NCBI RefSeq assembly: GCF_014203715.1
Contig: NZ_JACHJP010000001.1
Location: forward strand, 1,590,432-1,654,431
Direction: 5' to 3'
DNA from: Streptosporangium saharense
GTDB lineage: Bacteria > Actinomycetota > Actinomycetes > Streptosporangiales > Streptosporangiaceae
Length of the DNA: 64,000 bases
This document shows positions 51,660 to 60,853 of this stretch, in pieces (the stretch's first letter is position 1; every line of letters starts with the position of its first letter). The position numbers were made by a program, and so were the translations under genes. The notes beneath the pieces are model-generated. The model was not told the DNA's origin and ran no database searches. It worked only from the letters and a program-made list of their open reading frames with translations.

Positions 51660-52976
51660 ATGACGGCCGGGACTGCGCCCGTGGCGCGGACACCGCTGCG
51701 GCTGCGTGTCCCGCTGGGCCCCAACGGGCCGCTGGGCATGCTCGTCGATCCGATGACCTGGCGTGCCGTGCCGTACCTTCTGGGGGGCGTCTTCCACGGC
51801 ATGGTCTGTCTCGCCGTGCTGGGCTCGGTGATCCCGTTCGCGCTGACGCTGGCGGTCCTGTGGGTCGGGGCGCCGCTGCTCGCGCTGACCATGGTGGCCT
51901 CCCGTGGCGCGGCGATGCTCGAACGCCGTCTCGTCAGGCTGGCCTTCGGCGTCAAAATCCCCGACCCCTACCGGCCCGGGGTGCGCGGCAACCCGCTGCT
52001 GCGCTGCGGGGGAGCGCTCGCCGACCCCGCGACCTGGAAGGACCTGCTGTATCTGGCGCTGTTGCCGGTCGTCGGCCTGGTGGAGTTCGTCGTCTCCGCG
52101 ATCCTGTGGGCCGTCACCCTCGCCCTGCTGGTCACGCCGCCGCTGGTGCTGTCCGGGTGGGCCGGGGTGCAGATCGTCGGTGACCTGACGGTCGACGGCC
52201 CGGTCGGAGCGCTGATGTGCGTCCCCCTGGGGCTCGGGGCGTTCGTCGTGACGCTGTACGCGACGCGGGGGATGGCGCGGCTGCACGGGCTGCTGGCCGT
52301 GGCGCTGCTCGGCTCGAAGGAGCCCCCTGCCAAGTCCTCGGTCGCCGGGGCGGCCCGCCTGAGCGCCAGCAGGGCACGCGGAGCCGACGCTGCCGAGGCC
52401 GAACGGCGCAGGATCGAGCGTGACCTGCACGACGGCGCCCAGCAGCGGCTGCTGTCCGTCGCCATGGACCTCGGCCGCGCCCAGACCAAGCTGGACAGCG
52501 ATCCCGAGACCGCGAGGCGGCTGCTCGCCCAGGCCCACGAGGGCGCCAAGGCCGCCATCGCCGAGCTGCGCGACCTCGCGCGGGGCATCCACCCGGCGAT
52601 CCTCACCGACCGGGGTCTCGACGCGGCCCTGTCCGCGCTGGCGGCCAGGGCGCCCGTGCGGGTCGCCGTTTCGGTGGAGATCGCCGAGCGGCCTCCCGCG
52701 GCCGTCGAGAGCACCGCCTACTTCGTGGTGGCCGAGGCGCTGACCAACATGGTCAAGCACTCGGGGGCGACCGAGGCCTCGGTCAGGGTCGGTCTGCGCG
52801 ACGGGAAGGTGGTCGTCGAGGTCCGCGACAACGGTTCCGGTGGCGCGCTCGCCCGTCCCGGGGGAGGGCTGGCGGGCCTGGCCGACCGGGCGGCGACCGT
52901 CGACGGCGTCCTCGGGGTGGACAGCCCACCCGGGGGCCCGACCGTGATCCGTGCCGAACTCCCCTGCGCGTGGTGA
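51660..52976 (+). CDS. NarL-type two-component sensor histidine kinase
   Basis: 438 residues. Membrane segments occur at about 40-82, 130-160 and 180-205 (a DUF-type sensor with two similar halves, each with a PDPYRPG/DP.TWK-like element). The HisKA_3 box RRRIERDLHDGAQQRL has phospho-acceptor H257. The HATPase domain follows (EALTNMVKHSGATEASV, then DNGSGG and GGGLAGLADRA). ATG with GGGGAGG. It partners with the response regulator 11 bases downstream. The stimulus is unknown. Confidence 0.93.
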   Translation: MTAGTAPVARTPLRLRVPLGPNGPLGMLVDPMTWRAVPYLLGGVFHGMVCLAVLGSVIPFALTLAVLWVGAPLLALTMVASRGAAMLERRLVRLAFGVKIPDPYRPGVRGNPLLRCGGALADPATWKDLLYLALLPVVGLVEFVVSAILWAVTLALLVTPPLVLSGWAGVQIVGDLTVDGPVGALMCVPLGLGAFVVTLYATRGMARLHGLLAVALLGSKEPPAKSSVAGAARLSASRARGADAAEAERRRIERDLHDGAQQRLLSVAMDLGRAQTKLDSDPETARRLLAQAHEGAKAAIAELRDLARGIHPAILTDRGLDAALSALAARAPVRVAVSVEIAERPPAAVESTAYFVVAEALTNMVKHSGATEASVRVGLRDGKVVVEVRDNGSGGALARPGGGLAGLADRAATVDGVLGVDSPPGGPTVIRAELPCAW

Positions 52977-52987
52977 ACACTTGGACC

Positions 52988-53626
52988 ATGCGCGTGGTGA
53001 TCGCCGAGGACTCCGTGTTGCTCCGTGAGGGCCTGGCCAGGCTCCTCGACGACGGCGGTATCGAGACCGTCGCGGCGGTCGGTGACGGCCCCTCGCTGGT
53101 GGCCGCGGTCGCCGAGCACGATCCCGACCTGGCGATCGTGGACGTGCGGATGCCGCCGACCCACCGGGACGAGGGGCTGCGCGCCGCCCTGGAGGCCCGG
53201 ACGCTGCGGCCCGGCCTGCCGGTCCTGGTGCTCTCGCAGTACGTCGAGGAGCGCTACGCGGCGGACCTGGCCGGTGGGGGAGCGGCGCCGTTCGGCTATC
53301 TGCTCAAGGAGCGGGTCGCGGACGTGACCGACTTCCTCGACGCCGTGCGCCGGGTCGCGGCGGGGGCGACGGTCCTCGACCCCGAGGTGATCGACCGGCT
53401 CCTCGACCGCGTGGGCGGCCCGCTCGGCTCCCTGAGCGGCAGGGAGCACGCGGTGCTGGCCCTGATGGCGCAGGGCCGCTCGAACTCGGCGATAGCCGTA
53501 CGGCTGGCCGTCACCGAGGGGGCCGTGGAGAAGCACATCTCCAGCATCTTCGCCAAACTCGGCCTCGGCCACGCCCCCGACGACCACCGCAGGGTGCTCG
53601 CCGTACTGGCCTATCTGGGGTTGTGA
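52988..53626 (+). CDS. NarL/LuxR-family response regulator
   Basis: 212 residues. Receiver domain with acidic pair E8-D9, phospho-acceptor D52 (IVDVRMPP) and K in YLLKERV; C-terminal LuxR helix-turn-helix (LSGREHAVLALMAQGRSNSAIAVRLAVTEGAVEKHISSIFAKLGL). A GTG at 52970 is an alternative start overlapping the kinase, but the ATG fits the conserved MRVVIAEDS opening. It is followed directly by a very strong terminator. Confidence 0.94.
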   Translation: MRVVIAEDSVLLREGLARLLDDGGIETVAAVGDGPSLVAAVAEHDPDLAIVDVRMPPTHRDEGLRAALEARTLRPGLPVLVLSQYVEERYAADLAGGGAAPFGYLLKERVADVTDFLDAVRRVAAGATVLDPEVIDRLLDRVGGPLGSLSGREHAVLALMAQGRSNSAIAVRLAVTEGAVEKHISSIFAKLGLGHAPDDHRRVLAVLAYLGL

Positions 53627-53630
53627 ACGG

Positions 53631-53670
53631 CGAGAACGCCCGGCGGGAGCAGAGCCGCCGGGCGTTCTCG
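53631..53670. terminator. perfect 16-bp stem terminator
   Basis: CGAGAACGCCCGGCGG / CCGCCGGGCGTTCTCG with an 8-base loop, 4 bases after the response-regulator stop and upstream of the convergent secreted-protein gene end. It probably stops both transcripts. Confidence 0.85.
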
Positions 53671-53730
53671 ATCAATCTGTCCTCTGTACGGCTTGCGCCC
53701 GGGGTTGGGGACGCGAGCCGTGCAGGGGAC

Positions 53731-54888
53731 TCAGCGGACGTCCACGAACTCCGAGGCGGAGGTGGACCCGGAGGTGGTGCTGGTGCCGGGGGCCACGGCG
53801 TGCCAGTAGGCGTCCACCTTGGGCCTGACGACCTTGCTGTACTTGCCCTTGCTGTTGGCCTTGGTGACGGCGAAGAAGACCCACTTCGTGGAGCCCTTCT
53901 TGCGGTAGTACAGCTCGACGTTCTTGCGGGCGTAGGCCGAGCTGCCCCGGTAGACGGCGCCGTAGAGGCGGACCGTCTTGCCCTTGCGGACCTTGTTCGC
54001 GTTGACGTCGAAGGAGATCTTGGACTTGACCTTCTTCTTCTTGGCCTTCTTGAGCTGGACGCTGAAGGTGTCGGCCCGCTCGTACTTGATGCTCTCGTTG
54101 CCCCGCGTGATGGTCACGTCGAGGGTCCAGGCACCGGTGGTGAAGTCGCTGTCGAACCAGGTGTCCTGGTACCACGAGTTGGCGCTGTTGCCCTTGTCGA
54201 GGTTGAGGTCGACCGAGTCGTTGCCGTCGTTGCCGTCGTTGCTGTAGAGGCGGGCGGAGACCGAGGTGGCGCCGCCGGCCACGGTGGCCTTGACGGCGAC
54301 CTTGGTGTCATCGTTCGTGGTGACGACGACCGGGTCGGTCACCGCGGCGCCGACGAGCTTGAGCTGTGGGTTGACCGCGATCTCCTCGACACACGGCTGC
54401 GCGGTGCCGCGGACGGGGTTGAGCTTGAGCAGCCACTTGCCGTCCTTGTCGTCCTTGGTGACGGTGAACTTGCCCGTCACCTTGGCCTCACCGAGGGCCG
54501 CCGACTGCTCGTTGTCCGTGGTGATGGCGGGAGGCACGGGAAGGTCGAGGTCGACCTTCGTGCCCGTGGTGGCCCCCGGCTTGACGATCTCCCCGCCGAG
54601 GGCGGTGATGTCCGGTACGGCCTTGCCGTCCGGTCCCTTCGCCCACTTCCCGTCGGCCTTCTTGAAGGGGTTCTTGAGGGTGGCCGTGACGGTCACCTCG
54701 TTGTTGTCCTTGAGGGGGACGAACGCGTCGGTCCACTCCACCTTGGAGAACTCGGCGGATCCGGCGCACCGGGCGTCGGCGCGGGCGCTGGTCAGAGCCG
54801 ACTGGGAGGCGAGAGCTGTGGTCGTACCGCTGGCGAAGACGGCTGCCCCCGTTGCGGTCGCGAGGAGCAACCGCATTCCGTTCCTCAT
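53731..54888 (-). CDS. secreted protein with Ig-like beta domains, unknown function
   Basis: 385 residues. A signal peptide (about 1-28, ending TALAS) leads into beta-rich repeats that look like immunoglobulin-type or bacterial adhesion folds (VKVAVKATVAGGATSVSARLYS, ARADTFSVQ-like strands, then a Lys-rich KKAKKKKVKSKISFDVNANKVRKGKTVRLYGAVYRG domain resembling the SH3/Ig-like domains of secreted actinobacterial proteins). Two cysteine pairs are possible. The ATG at 54888 is preferred because the signal peptide begins there. It is isolated between the two-component system and rpmE. Confidence 0.8.
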   Translation of the reverse strand: MRNGMRLLLATATGAAVFASGTTTALASQSALTSARADARCAGSAEFSKVEWTDAFVPLKDNNEVTVTATLKNPFKKADGKWAKGPDGKAVPDITALGGEIVKPGATTGTKVDLDLPVPPAITTDNEQSAALGEAKVTGKFTVTKDDKDGKWLLKLNPVRGTAQPCVEEIAVNPQLKLVGAAVTDPVVVTTNDDTKVAVKATVAGGATSVSARLYSNDGNDGNDSVDLNLDKGNSANSWYQDTWFDSDFTTGAWTLDVTITRGNESIKYERADTFSVQLKKAKKKKVKSKISFDVNANKVRKGKTVRLYGAVYRGSSAYARKNVELYYRKKGSTKWVFFAVTKANSKGKYSKVVRPKVDAYWHAVAPGTSTTSGSTSASEFVDVR

Positions 54889-55165
54889 CTTTGGTCCCCT
54901 TACTCGGGTGAAAATAGTGGTAAAAGTTACGGTTTGGGCACCGGAGCCTAGTGGTACGAATGGGGGCCGTCCACACAAACCCGATCATGGGCACCGGGGA
55001 ATGTCCCGTGGCCTGGGATGGTTGGAGCATCTGGCACACTGGTAGCCGAACCGCAGCGGTTCCGGTTCCCGCCCGCGCGCACCACGGTGTGCTATCGCGC
55101 GTACGCCTCGACAGGCGAAGACAGTGGCGACCCGGCGACCGCGCATTGGAGAGGAACCAAAGGAC
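54889..55165 (+). promoter_or_regulatory. upstream region of rpmE
   Basis: 277 bases between the divergent secreted-protein gene and rpmE. A CACACTGGTAGCC element near 55035-55047 may be part of the rpmE promoter. No gene or Zur-type palindrome is recognised. Confidence 0.35.
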
Positions 55166-55384
55166 ATGAAGCCCGATATTCACCCGGACTACGTCACCAC
55201 CGAGGTGACCTGCACCTGTGGTAACACCTTCACCACCCGCAGCACCGCGAAGAACGGCGTGATCCACGCCGACGTGTGCTCCGCCTGCCACCCGTTCTAC
55301 ACGGGCAAGCAGAAGATCCTGGACACCGGCGGCCGGGTGGCGCGCTTCGAGCGGCGCTTCGGCAAGAAGACCACGGGCCAGTAG
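55166..55384 (+). CDS. rpmE: 50S ribosomal protein L31 (zinc-binding form)
   Basis: 72 residues with the zinc-ribbon cysteines C16, C18, C38, C41 (TCTCGN and [14 protein letters not shown]). The C+ type of L31 needs zinc; Actinobacteria often also have a C- copy used when zinc is scarce. The ATG has an AAAGGA site. It precedes prfA as usual, but is separated from rho by three inserted genes. Confidence 0.97.
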   Translation: MKPDIHPDYVTTEVTCTCGNTFTTRSTAKNGVIHADVCSACHPFYTGKQKILDTGGRVARFERRFGKKTTGQ

Positions 55385-55393
55385 CTCCCATCC

Positions 55394-55449
55394 CGACGCC
55401 GGCCCGGAAGGCTCCTCGTCCACGAGGAGTGCCCCGGGTCGGCGTTCGT
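55394..55449 (+). terminator. compound hairpin between rpmE and prfA
   Basis: An inner stem CTCCTCG-TCCA-CGAGGAG is nested in an outer near-match of ACGCCGGCCCGG with CCGGGTCGGCGT. It may terminate rpmE transcription or partly attenuate prfA. Confidence 0.55.
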
Positions 55450-55493
55450 GGTGATGAGGCAGGTTTCGTCAGGTACTTCTAGGAGGACGCACG

Positions 55494-56546
55494 GTGAATC
55501 TCGACGAGCTGCTCAGTGAGTACGCCGAGCTGGAACTCAAGCTCGCCGATCCCACCGTGCACGCCAACCCCACGCAGGCGCGCACGTTCGGCAGGCGCTA
55601 CGCCGAGCTGACGCCCATCGTCAACACCTACCGCGAGCTCCAGGGGGTCACCAACGACCTGGAGACCGCCAGGGAGCTGGCGTCCGAGGACGAGGCGTTC
55701 GCCGAGGAGGCCAAGGAGCTTGAGGCCCGCGTCCCCGAGCTTGAGGAGAAGCTCAGGCACCTGCTGGTCCCGCGTGATCCCAACGATGACAAGGACATCA
55801 TCATGGAGATCAAGGCGGGCGAGGGCGGTGAGGAGTCGGCGCTGTTCGCCGGTGACCTCCTGCGGATGTACCTCAGGTACGCCGAGCGTGTCGGCTGGAA
55901 GACCGAGTTGATCGACGCCACCCACTCCGACCTGGGCGGATACAAGGACGTCACCGTGGCGGTCAAGGCCAGGGGCGACGACGGCGTGTGGTCGAAGCTG
56001 AAGTTCGAGGGCGGCGTGCACCGCGTCCAGCGGGTGCCGGTGACCGAGTCGCAGGGGCGCATCCACACCAGCGCCGCGGGCGTGCTCGTCTACCCGGAGG
56101 CCGAGGAGGTGGACGTGCAGGTCGATCCCAACGACCTCAGGATCGACGTCTACCGTTCGAGCGGCCCCGGCGGCCAGAGCGTCAACACCACCGACTCCGC
56201 AGTGCGGATCACGCACATCCCGACCGGCGTGGTCGCCTCCTGCCAGAACGAGAAGAGCCAGCTCCAGAACAAGGAGTCGGCCATGCGCATCCTGCGCGCC
56301 CGGCTCCAGGCCATCGCGGAGGAGGAGGCGAACGCCGCCGCCATGGCCGAGCGCAAGTCCCAGATCCGCACGGTTGACCGCTCAGAGCGCATCCGCACCT
56401 ACAACTTCCCCGAGAACCGCATCTCCGACCACCGCGTGGGCTTCAAGGCCTACAACCTCGACCAGGTTCTGGACGGGGATCTCTCGGCTGTGATTCAGTC
56501 CCTGCTCGACGCCGAGATGGCGGAGAAGCTCGCAGACCACTCATAG
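55494..56546 (+). CDS. prfA: peptide chain release factor 1
   Basis: 350 residues. Reads UAA and UAG stop codons and triggers peptide release. GGQ motif in [20 protein letters not shown] (about 225-227). The stop-codon region contains the P-V-T-E-S type element (here [13 protein letters not shown]). C-terminal [14 protein letters not shown] is typical. GTG start with an AGGAGG site. The modifying enzyme gene prmC follows 9 bases later. Confidence 0.97.
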   Translation: MNLDELLSEYAELELKLADPTVHANPTQARTFGRRYAELTPIVNTYRELQGVTNDLETARELASEDEAFAEEAKELEARVPELEEKLRHLLVPRDPNDDKDIIMEIKAGEGGEESALFAGDLLRMYLRYAERVGWKTELIDATHSDLGGYKDVTVAVKARGDDGVWSKLKFEGGVHRVQRVPVTESQGRIHTSAAGVLVYPEAEEVDVQVDPNDLRIDVYRSSGPGGQSVNTTDSAVRITHIPTGVVASCQNEKSQLQNKESAMRILRARLQAIAEEEANAAAMAERKSQIRTVDRSERIRTYNFPENRISDHRVGFKAYNLDQVLDGDLSAVIQSLLDAEMAEKLADHS

Positions 56547-56555
56547 AACGCGCCC

Positions 56556-57410
56556 ATGACCTTTCTGCTGGACGAGATCGCCCTCGCCACCGCCCGGCTC
56601 GCCGAGGCAGGTGTGCCCTCGCCGCGCACGGACGCCGAGGAGATCGCCGCGTTTGTCCACGGGGTACGGCGCAGCGAGCTGCACAACGTGACCGACGCGG
56701 AGTTCGACGCGCTGTTCTGGGAGGGCATCGCCCGCCGCGAGGCCCGCGAACCGCTCCAGCACATCACCGGCCGCGCCTACTTCCGCTACCTGTCCCTTGA
56801 GGTCGGGCCCGGGGTGTTCGTCCCGCGTCCCGAGACCGAGGTCGTCGCGGGGTGGGCGATCGAGCGGCTGCGGGAGATGGACGTCGCCTCCCCGGTGGTC
56901 GTCGATCTCGGCACCGGCTCCGGCGCCATCGCGCTGTCCATCGCCCAGGAGATCGCGCTGGCCACCGTGCACGCCGTCGAGGTCGATCCCGGCGCCTACC
57001 GCTGGGCCAAGCGCAACATCCTGGAGCACGGTCAGGACCGGGTCCACCTGCACCCCGAGGACCTGGCCGACGCGCTGCCCGAGCTCAACGGGCAGGTCGA
57101 CCTGGTCATCTCCAACCCGCCCTACATCCCGCCCGGCGCGATCCCCAGGGATCCCGAGGTGCGCGACTACGATCCACGGCGCGCGCTGTACGGCTCGGGC
57201 AGCGACGGCCTCGACGAGGTCAGGGCCGTCGAGCGGACCGCGAGGCGGCTGCTGCGCCCCGGAGGGTTCGTCGCCGTCGAGCACGCCGACCAACAGGGGA
57301 CGGCGGTCTATCTGCTCTTCCCCGAGGACAACGGCTGGCGAGATGTGCGTAGCCGCCAGGACCTGACCCGCAGGGACCGCTTCGTCACCGCCCGTTTCGG
57401 CCAAGAATAG
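56556..57410 (+). CDS. prmC: release factor glutamine methyltransferase
   Basis: 284 residues. Methylates the GGQ glutamine of release factors, including the one encoded just upstream. SAM site VVDLGTGSGAIAL and catalytic NPPY (about 187-190, ISNPPYIPPGAIP) are present, as well as the N-terminal helical RF-binding domain (RREAREPLQHITGRAYF). Operon with prfA and the Sua5-like gene. Confidence 0.97.
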   Translation: MTFLLDEIALATARLAEAGVPSPRTDAEEIAAFVHGVRRSELHNVTDAEFDALFWEGIARREAREPLQHITGRAYFRYLSLEVGPGVFVPRPETEVVAGWAIERLREMDVASPVVVDLGTGSGAIALSIAQEIALATVHAVEVDPGAYRWAKRNILEHGQDRVHLHPEDLADALPELNGQVDLVISNPPYIPPGAIPRDPEVRDYDPRRALYGSGSDGLDEVRAVERTARRLLRPGGFVAVEHADQQGTAVYLLFPEDNGWRDVRSRQDLTRRDRFVTARFGQE

Positions 57411-57431
57411 GCAAGAATAGGATGGTATGCC

Positions 57432-58226
57432 GTGAGTCGACGTTATGACTGCTCAGACCCCGACCAGCGGGCCATGGGGCTGGCGGACGTGGTGATAGCC
57501 ATCCCGAAGTACGAGCTCGTGGTCTTCCCGACCGACACCGTCTACGGGGTCGGGGTTGACGCCTTCATCCCACCGGCCGTGACGAAGCTGCTTGAGGCGA
57601 AGGGTCGCGGGCGCGACATGCCCCCGCCCGTGCTGGTGGGAACCGTCCGCGCGGCCACGGCCCTGGTCGACACCCTCGGTCCGTACGGCCAGGACCTCAT
57701 CGACGCCTTCTGGCCCGGCCCGCTCACGCTGATCTGCCGCGCCAACCGGTCGCTGTCCTGGGACCTGGGCGACACCAAGGGCACCGTGGCCATCAGGATG
57801 CCCCAGCACCCCCTCGCCCTCGAACTGCTCAAGCAGACCGGCCCGCTCGCGGTCTCCAGCGCCAACCGCTCCGGGGCCCCCGCGGCGACCACGGCCGCGG
57901 AGGCCGAGGAGCAGCTCGGCGACTCCGTCGGGGTCTACCTCGACGGCGGCCCGACCGAGGGCAACATCCCCTCCACGATCCTCGACCTGACCACGGCAGT
58001 GCCCAGGCTGCTGCGCAGGGGCGCCATCCCGGTGGGACGGCTGCGCGGCGTGGTCGGCTACGTGGCCACGGACGGGGAGCCCGAGCCGGACGCGGACGCG
58101 GCGGAGGCGGAACAGAAGGCGGAGACCAAGCCCGAGCCGGGGACCGCCACCGGGACCGCTTCAGGGGCCGCTTCTGGGACCGAGGTGAAGCCGGAGGCCG
58201 GTGCGAAGCCGGAATCCCGCGACTGA
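57432..58226 (+). CDS. L-threonylcarbamoyladenylate synthase (Sua5/YciO/YrdC)
   Basis: 264 residues. The YrdC core (FPTDTVYGVGVDAF, KGRGRDMPPPVLV, WPGPLTLICRAN, VAIRMPQHP, SSANRSGAPAATTA) makes the threonylcarbamoyl-AMP for t6A tRNA modification. It lacks the Sua5 C-terminal domain but has a 55-residue Glu/Lys/Pro/Ala-rich acidic tail (about 210-264), probably disordered. Start GTG. It is next to prmC as usual. The tail may be species-specific. Confidence 0.92.
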   Translation: MSRRYDCSDPDQRAMGLADVVIAIPKYELVVFPTDTVYGVGVDAFIPPAVTKLLEAKGRGRDMPPPVLVGTVRAATALVDTLGPYGQDLIDAFWPGPLTLICRANRSLSWDLGDTKGTVAIRMPQHPLALELLKQTGPLAVSSANRSGAPAATTAAEAEEQLGDSVGVYLDGGPTEGNIPSTILDLTTAVPRLLRRGAIPVGRLRGVVGYVATDGEPEPDADAAEAEQKAETKPEPGTATGTASGAASGTEVKPEAGAKPESRD

Positions 58227-58333
58227 ACGGTGGATCCGCACCCCATATCGTGATCCATACTGTCTGATTATCATCGTGACGCCGGGCTGCCCCGCCGGTA
58301 CCTTGAGGTGGCCGACACTTCCGGGAGACGTCC

Positions 58334-60352
58334 ATGGGCAAGTTAGACGGAATGGACCCCAAGCTGGTCCGTGATCTGCTGTCCGAGGTGCGACAGGCGG
58401 CGGAGCGCATGCGGACCACGGAGGGCCGGGTCGCTCGCATGATCAGCTCGGCGGGGCTGTCCGCGCAGTCCACGCACCGTCCCTCCCAGGTCGCCGACGC
58501 GTGTGACGTCATGGTCCGCGACGTCTCGGGGAGGGTCGAGCTCCTGGAGAAGCGGGTCAAGCAGGAGGGCGGAGCCTCCGCCGGACAGCCGGTGTCGAGC
58601 GGCGACAAGGCCGGGGACCACAGGGCGGAGACGTCCGGGGTCGCGGACGCCAAGGGCGAGGCCTCCAAGGACGGTTCGAAGGACGCGGGTGCCAAGGAGC
58701 ACGAGAAGCCCGGCACCCCCAAGGCGGAGGACCTCAAGCCCGCCGTACGGCCTGACGACGCTCCCAAGGACGACCAAAAGCCGGAGACCAAGTCCGACGC
58801 GGACGCCAAGCCGGACGCCGGTTCCAAGGGGGACGAGCGCTCCCCGAGGGACGGGCAGCCGTCGCAGACCCGCCCGGACCCCGACACCAAGCCCGACGCG
58901 GGTTCGAAGGGCGACGAGCGCTCCCCGAGGGATGGCGACCGCCCGGACTCCGCTACCAAGCCGGACGCGGACTCCAAGGGCGAGCACTCCTCCTCGGACG
59001 CGAAGCCGGACGCGGGTTCGAAGGGTGACGAGCGTTCGCCGAGGGATGGCGACCGTCCGGATTCCAGTGCCAAGCCGGACACGGGCTCCAAGGGCGGGGA
59101 TTCCTCTTCGGACGCGAAGCCGGACGCGGGTTCGAAGGGCGATGAGCGTTCTCCGAGGGAGGATTCCTCTTCGGATGGCGGTTCCAAGGGCGGGGATTCC
59201 TCCTCGGAGGCCAAGCCGGACGCGGGTTCGAAGGGCGATGAGCGTTCTCCGAGGGAGGACTCCTCCTACGGGTCTTCTTCGGATGGCGGTTCGAAGGGTG
59301 GGGACTCCTCGGACGCGAAGCCGGACGCCGGTTCCAAGGGTGACGAGCGTTCGCCCAGGGACGACGGGAAGGTCGACATCCTCGACACCCCGCAGAAGGA
59401 CCATCCCGACGACGTTGACCAGGCAGGGGCGGACAAGCCGAAGGTCGTGGAGGTGGACGGGGAGAAGGTGCTGCAGATCCCCCTCGACTCGCCGACCGCG
59501 GAGCAGGTCAACACGCTGCTCGACCACATCGAGGACGTCCCGCTGCTCGACGCCGCCGACGGGAACCCGGATCCGGGCGGTACGGCGCAGCCCTCGGGCG
59601 ACACGGGCTCCGGCCCCCAGGGGGGCGACGCCAACCCCGGTCTTCACAGTGGTCCCGACGGCGCGGACTCCCACCAGGCGGGTAAGGCGGATCCGTACGA
59701 GGCGTCGCCGTCGGCGAAACCGGCCCTGCCGATTCCCGACACCGTCGAGCAGGCCCTCGACCCCGCCCCGCAGAACATGGGCGGCCAGACGAGCACCCAG
59801 GCCGTCGGCGCCTTCTACGACGGCGGTTCGACGAACCAGACGACTCAGGCGGCTCAGACGGGCACCCAGGCCACGAACGCCCACGCGACCTCCGCGAACA
59901 CCCACGCGGCCGGGACCCACGCGACGGGCACCCACGCCTCCGACAGCGGGGGCGGTCAGACGTCCGGGACGCACTCGACGAACTCCCACGCCACAGGGAC
60001 CCACGCGGCCGGGACCGACAGCACGGGTGGCCAGACGTCCGGGAGCGACACCAAGGGCACCCACCCCACCTCCTCGGGCGGCGACCACAAGACTGTGATC
60101 AACACCGCGCCCGCCCATCACCCGGTGGCCCATACCGCGGACCCGAAGGACGGGGTGCTCGCGCAGTGGGCCAAGGAGGCCGACACCGCCGGAGACACCG
60201 GGAAGGCCGACGGGTTCTACGGTGACGACTGGGAGGAAGAAGAGGGGACGTGGAGGCCCGCGAACGACGGGCAGGGGGGTTCGCAGGGCGCCGTCCTGCG
60301 GGAGGACCCGTCACGGCCGTCCACGCCGTCCGGTCCGGGTGTGGTGAAGTGA
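58334..60352 (+). CDS. large repeat-rich protein with helical N-terminus
   Basis: 672 residues of low-complexity composition. Residues 1-75 form a helix bundle-like region (PKLVRDLLSEVRQAAERMRTTEGRV, DACDVMVRDVSGRVELLEKR) resembling the N-terminal helices of actinobacterial WXG100/ESX-type partners. Residues about 155-346 hold tandem Ser/Asp/Lys/Gly repeats with KPDAGSKGDERSPR occurring six times exactly. Residues about 499-602 are rich in Thr/His/Gly (GTHA units). The C-terminus is acidic with a W-E-E-E-E segment. No signal peptide. It is coupled in order to the small gene at 60369. Function is unknown; a surface or secreted scaffold is suggested. Confidence 0.8.
   Translation: MGKLDGMDPKLVRDLLSEVRQAAERMRTTEGRVARMISSAGLSAQSTHRPSQVADACDVMVRDVSGRVELLEKRVKQEGGASAGQPVSSGDKAGDHRAETSGVADAKGEASKDGSKDAGAKEHEKPGTPKAEDLKPAVRPDDAPKDDQKPETKSDADAKPDAGSKGDERSPRDGQPSQTRPDPDTKPDAGSKGDERSPRDGDRPDSATKPDADSKGEHSSSDAKPDAGSKGDERSPRDGDRPDSSAKPDTGSKGGDSSSDAKPDAGSKGDERSPREDSSSDGGSKGGDSSSEAKPDAGSKGDERSPREDSSYGSSSDGGSKGGDSSDAKPDAGSKGDERSPRDDGKVDILDTPQKDHPDDVDQAGADKPKVVEVDGEKVLQIPLDSPTAEQVNTLLDHIEDVPLLDAADGNPDPGGTAQPSGDTGSGPQGGDANPGLHSGPDGADSHQAGKADPYEASPSAKPALPIPDTVEQALDPAPQNMGGQTSTQAVGAFYDGGSTNQTTQAAQTGTQATNAHATSANTHAAGTHATGTHASDSGGGQTSGTHSTNSHATGTHAAGTDSTGGQTSGSDTKGTHPTSSGGDHKTVINTAPAHHPVAHTADPKDGVLAQWAKEADTAGDTGKADGFYGDDWEEEEGTWRPANDGQGGSQGAVLREDPSRPSTPSGPGVVK
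58797..59370 (+). repeat. in-gene tandem repeats (KPDAGSKGDERSPR x6)
   Basis: Repeated DNA units of about 40-100 bases encode six exact copies of KPDAGSKGDERSPR plus partial GSKGGDSSS units. The near-identical DNA copies suggest recent duplication and possible length variation between strains. Confidence 0.85.
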
Positions 60353-60368
60353 ACGTGAGGAGCCTGTG

Positions 60369-60749
60369 ATGTTCGTGGACCCGCCCGCCCCGCAGCCGTT
60401 GCAGCCGGGGGAGACCCCGCCCGTCTCGGGGAGTCCGGGCCTGCCCACGCCCGACATGGCCGTCTCCTGGGAGTTCAACCCCGACTACCAGCGGCTGGTC
60501 ATGATGTGGCGGCAGGTGCTGCCCGAGCTGGACGCGCTGACGTCGAGCCTGGAGAAGGCCTACCAGATGGCCAGGAGCAAGGACGTCTGGGACGCCCCGG
60601 TCTCCGGGCGGTATGTGGAGGAGATGGCCGAGTGGCGCACGCGGCTCGGCCTCTACCGGCAGGCGATCCTGACCTCCATCAGCGACCAGGCGGCCGACAC
60701 GCCCAGGTGGATACCCGTCAACGCGGGCGCGCCGCACGCCTTCTCCTGA
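60369..60749 (+). CDS. small WXG100-like protein
   Basis: 126 residues. After a Pro-rich N-terminus come two helices separated by a V-W-D-A-P turn (SLEKAYQMARSKDVWDAPVSGRYVEEMAEWRTRLGLYRQAIL), a pattern that resembles degenerate WXG100 proteins secreted by type VII systems. A GAGGAG site precedes the ATG; a GTG three bases earlier is less likely. It directly follows the repeat-rich gene (16-base gap), so the two are probably partners. No ESX secretion genes are in the window. Confidence 0.7.
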   Translation: MFVDPPAPQPLQPGETPPVSGSPGLPTPDMAVSWEFNPDYQRLVMMWRQVLPELDALTSSLEKAYQMARSKDVWDAPVSGRYVEEMAEWRTRLGLYRQAILTSISDQAADTPRWIPVNAGAPHAFS

Positions 60750-60853
60750 GGCGCACCCGGGCCTGAACCCTCGGGAAAACGCTCCCCTGGCGTGGGGCGA
60801 AGGCGGCGGACAGGCATACAGTGGGGTGAGTCGTCATCCCCGGGATGTGAGCC

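Noticed and set aside
58797-59370. Repeats considered as a CRISPR array or intergenic repeat
   Set aside because: They are in-frame coding repeats without unique spacers.
58343-60133. 596-codon minus-strand frame with Arg/Val/Gly repeats
   Set aside because: It is the mirror of the repeat-rich plus-strand gene, whose start, ribosome site and partner gene are better supported.
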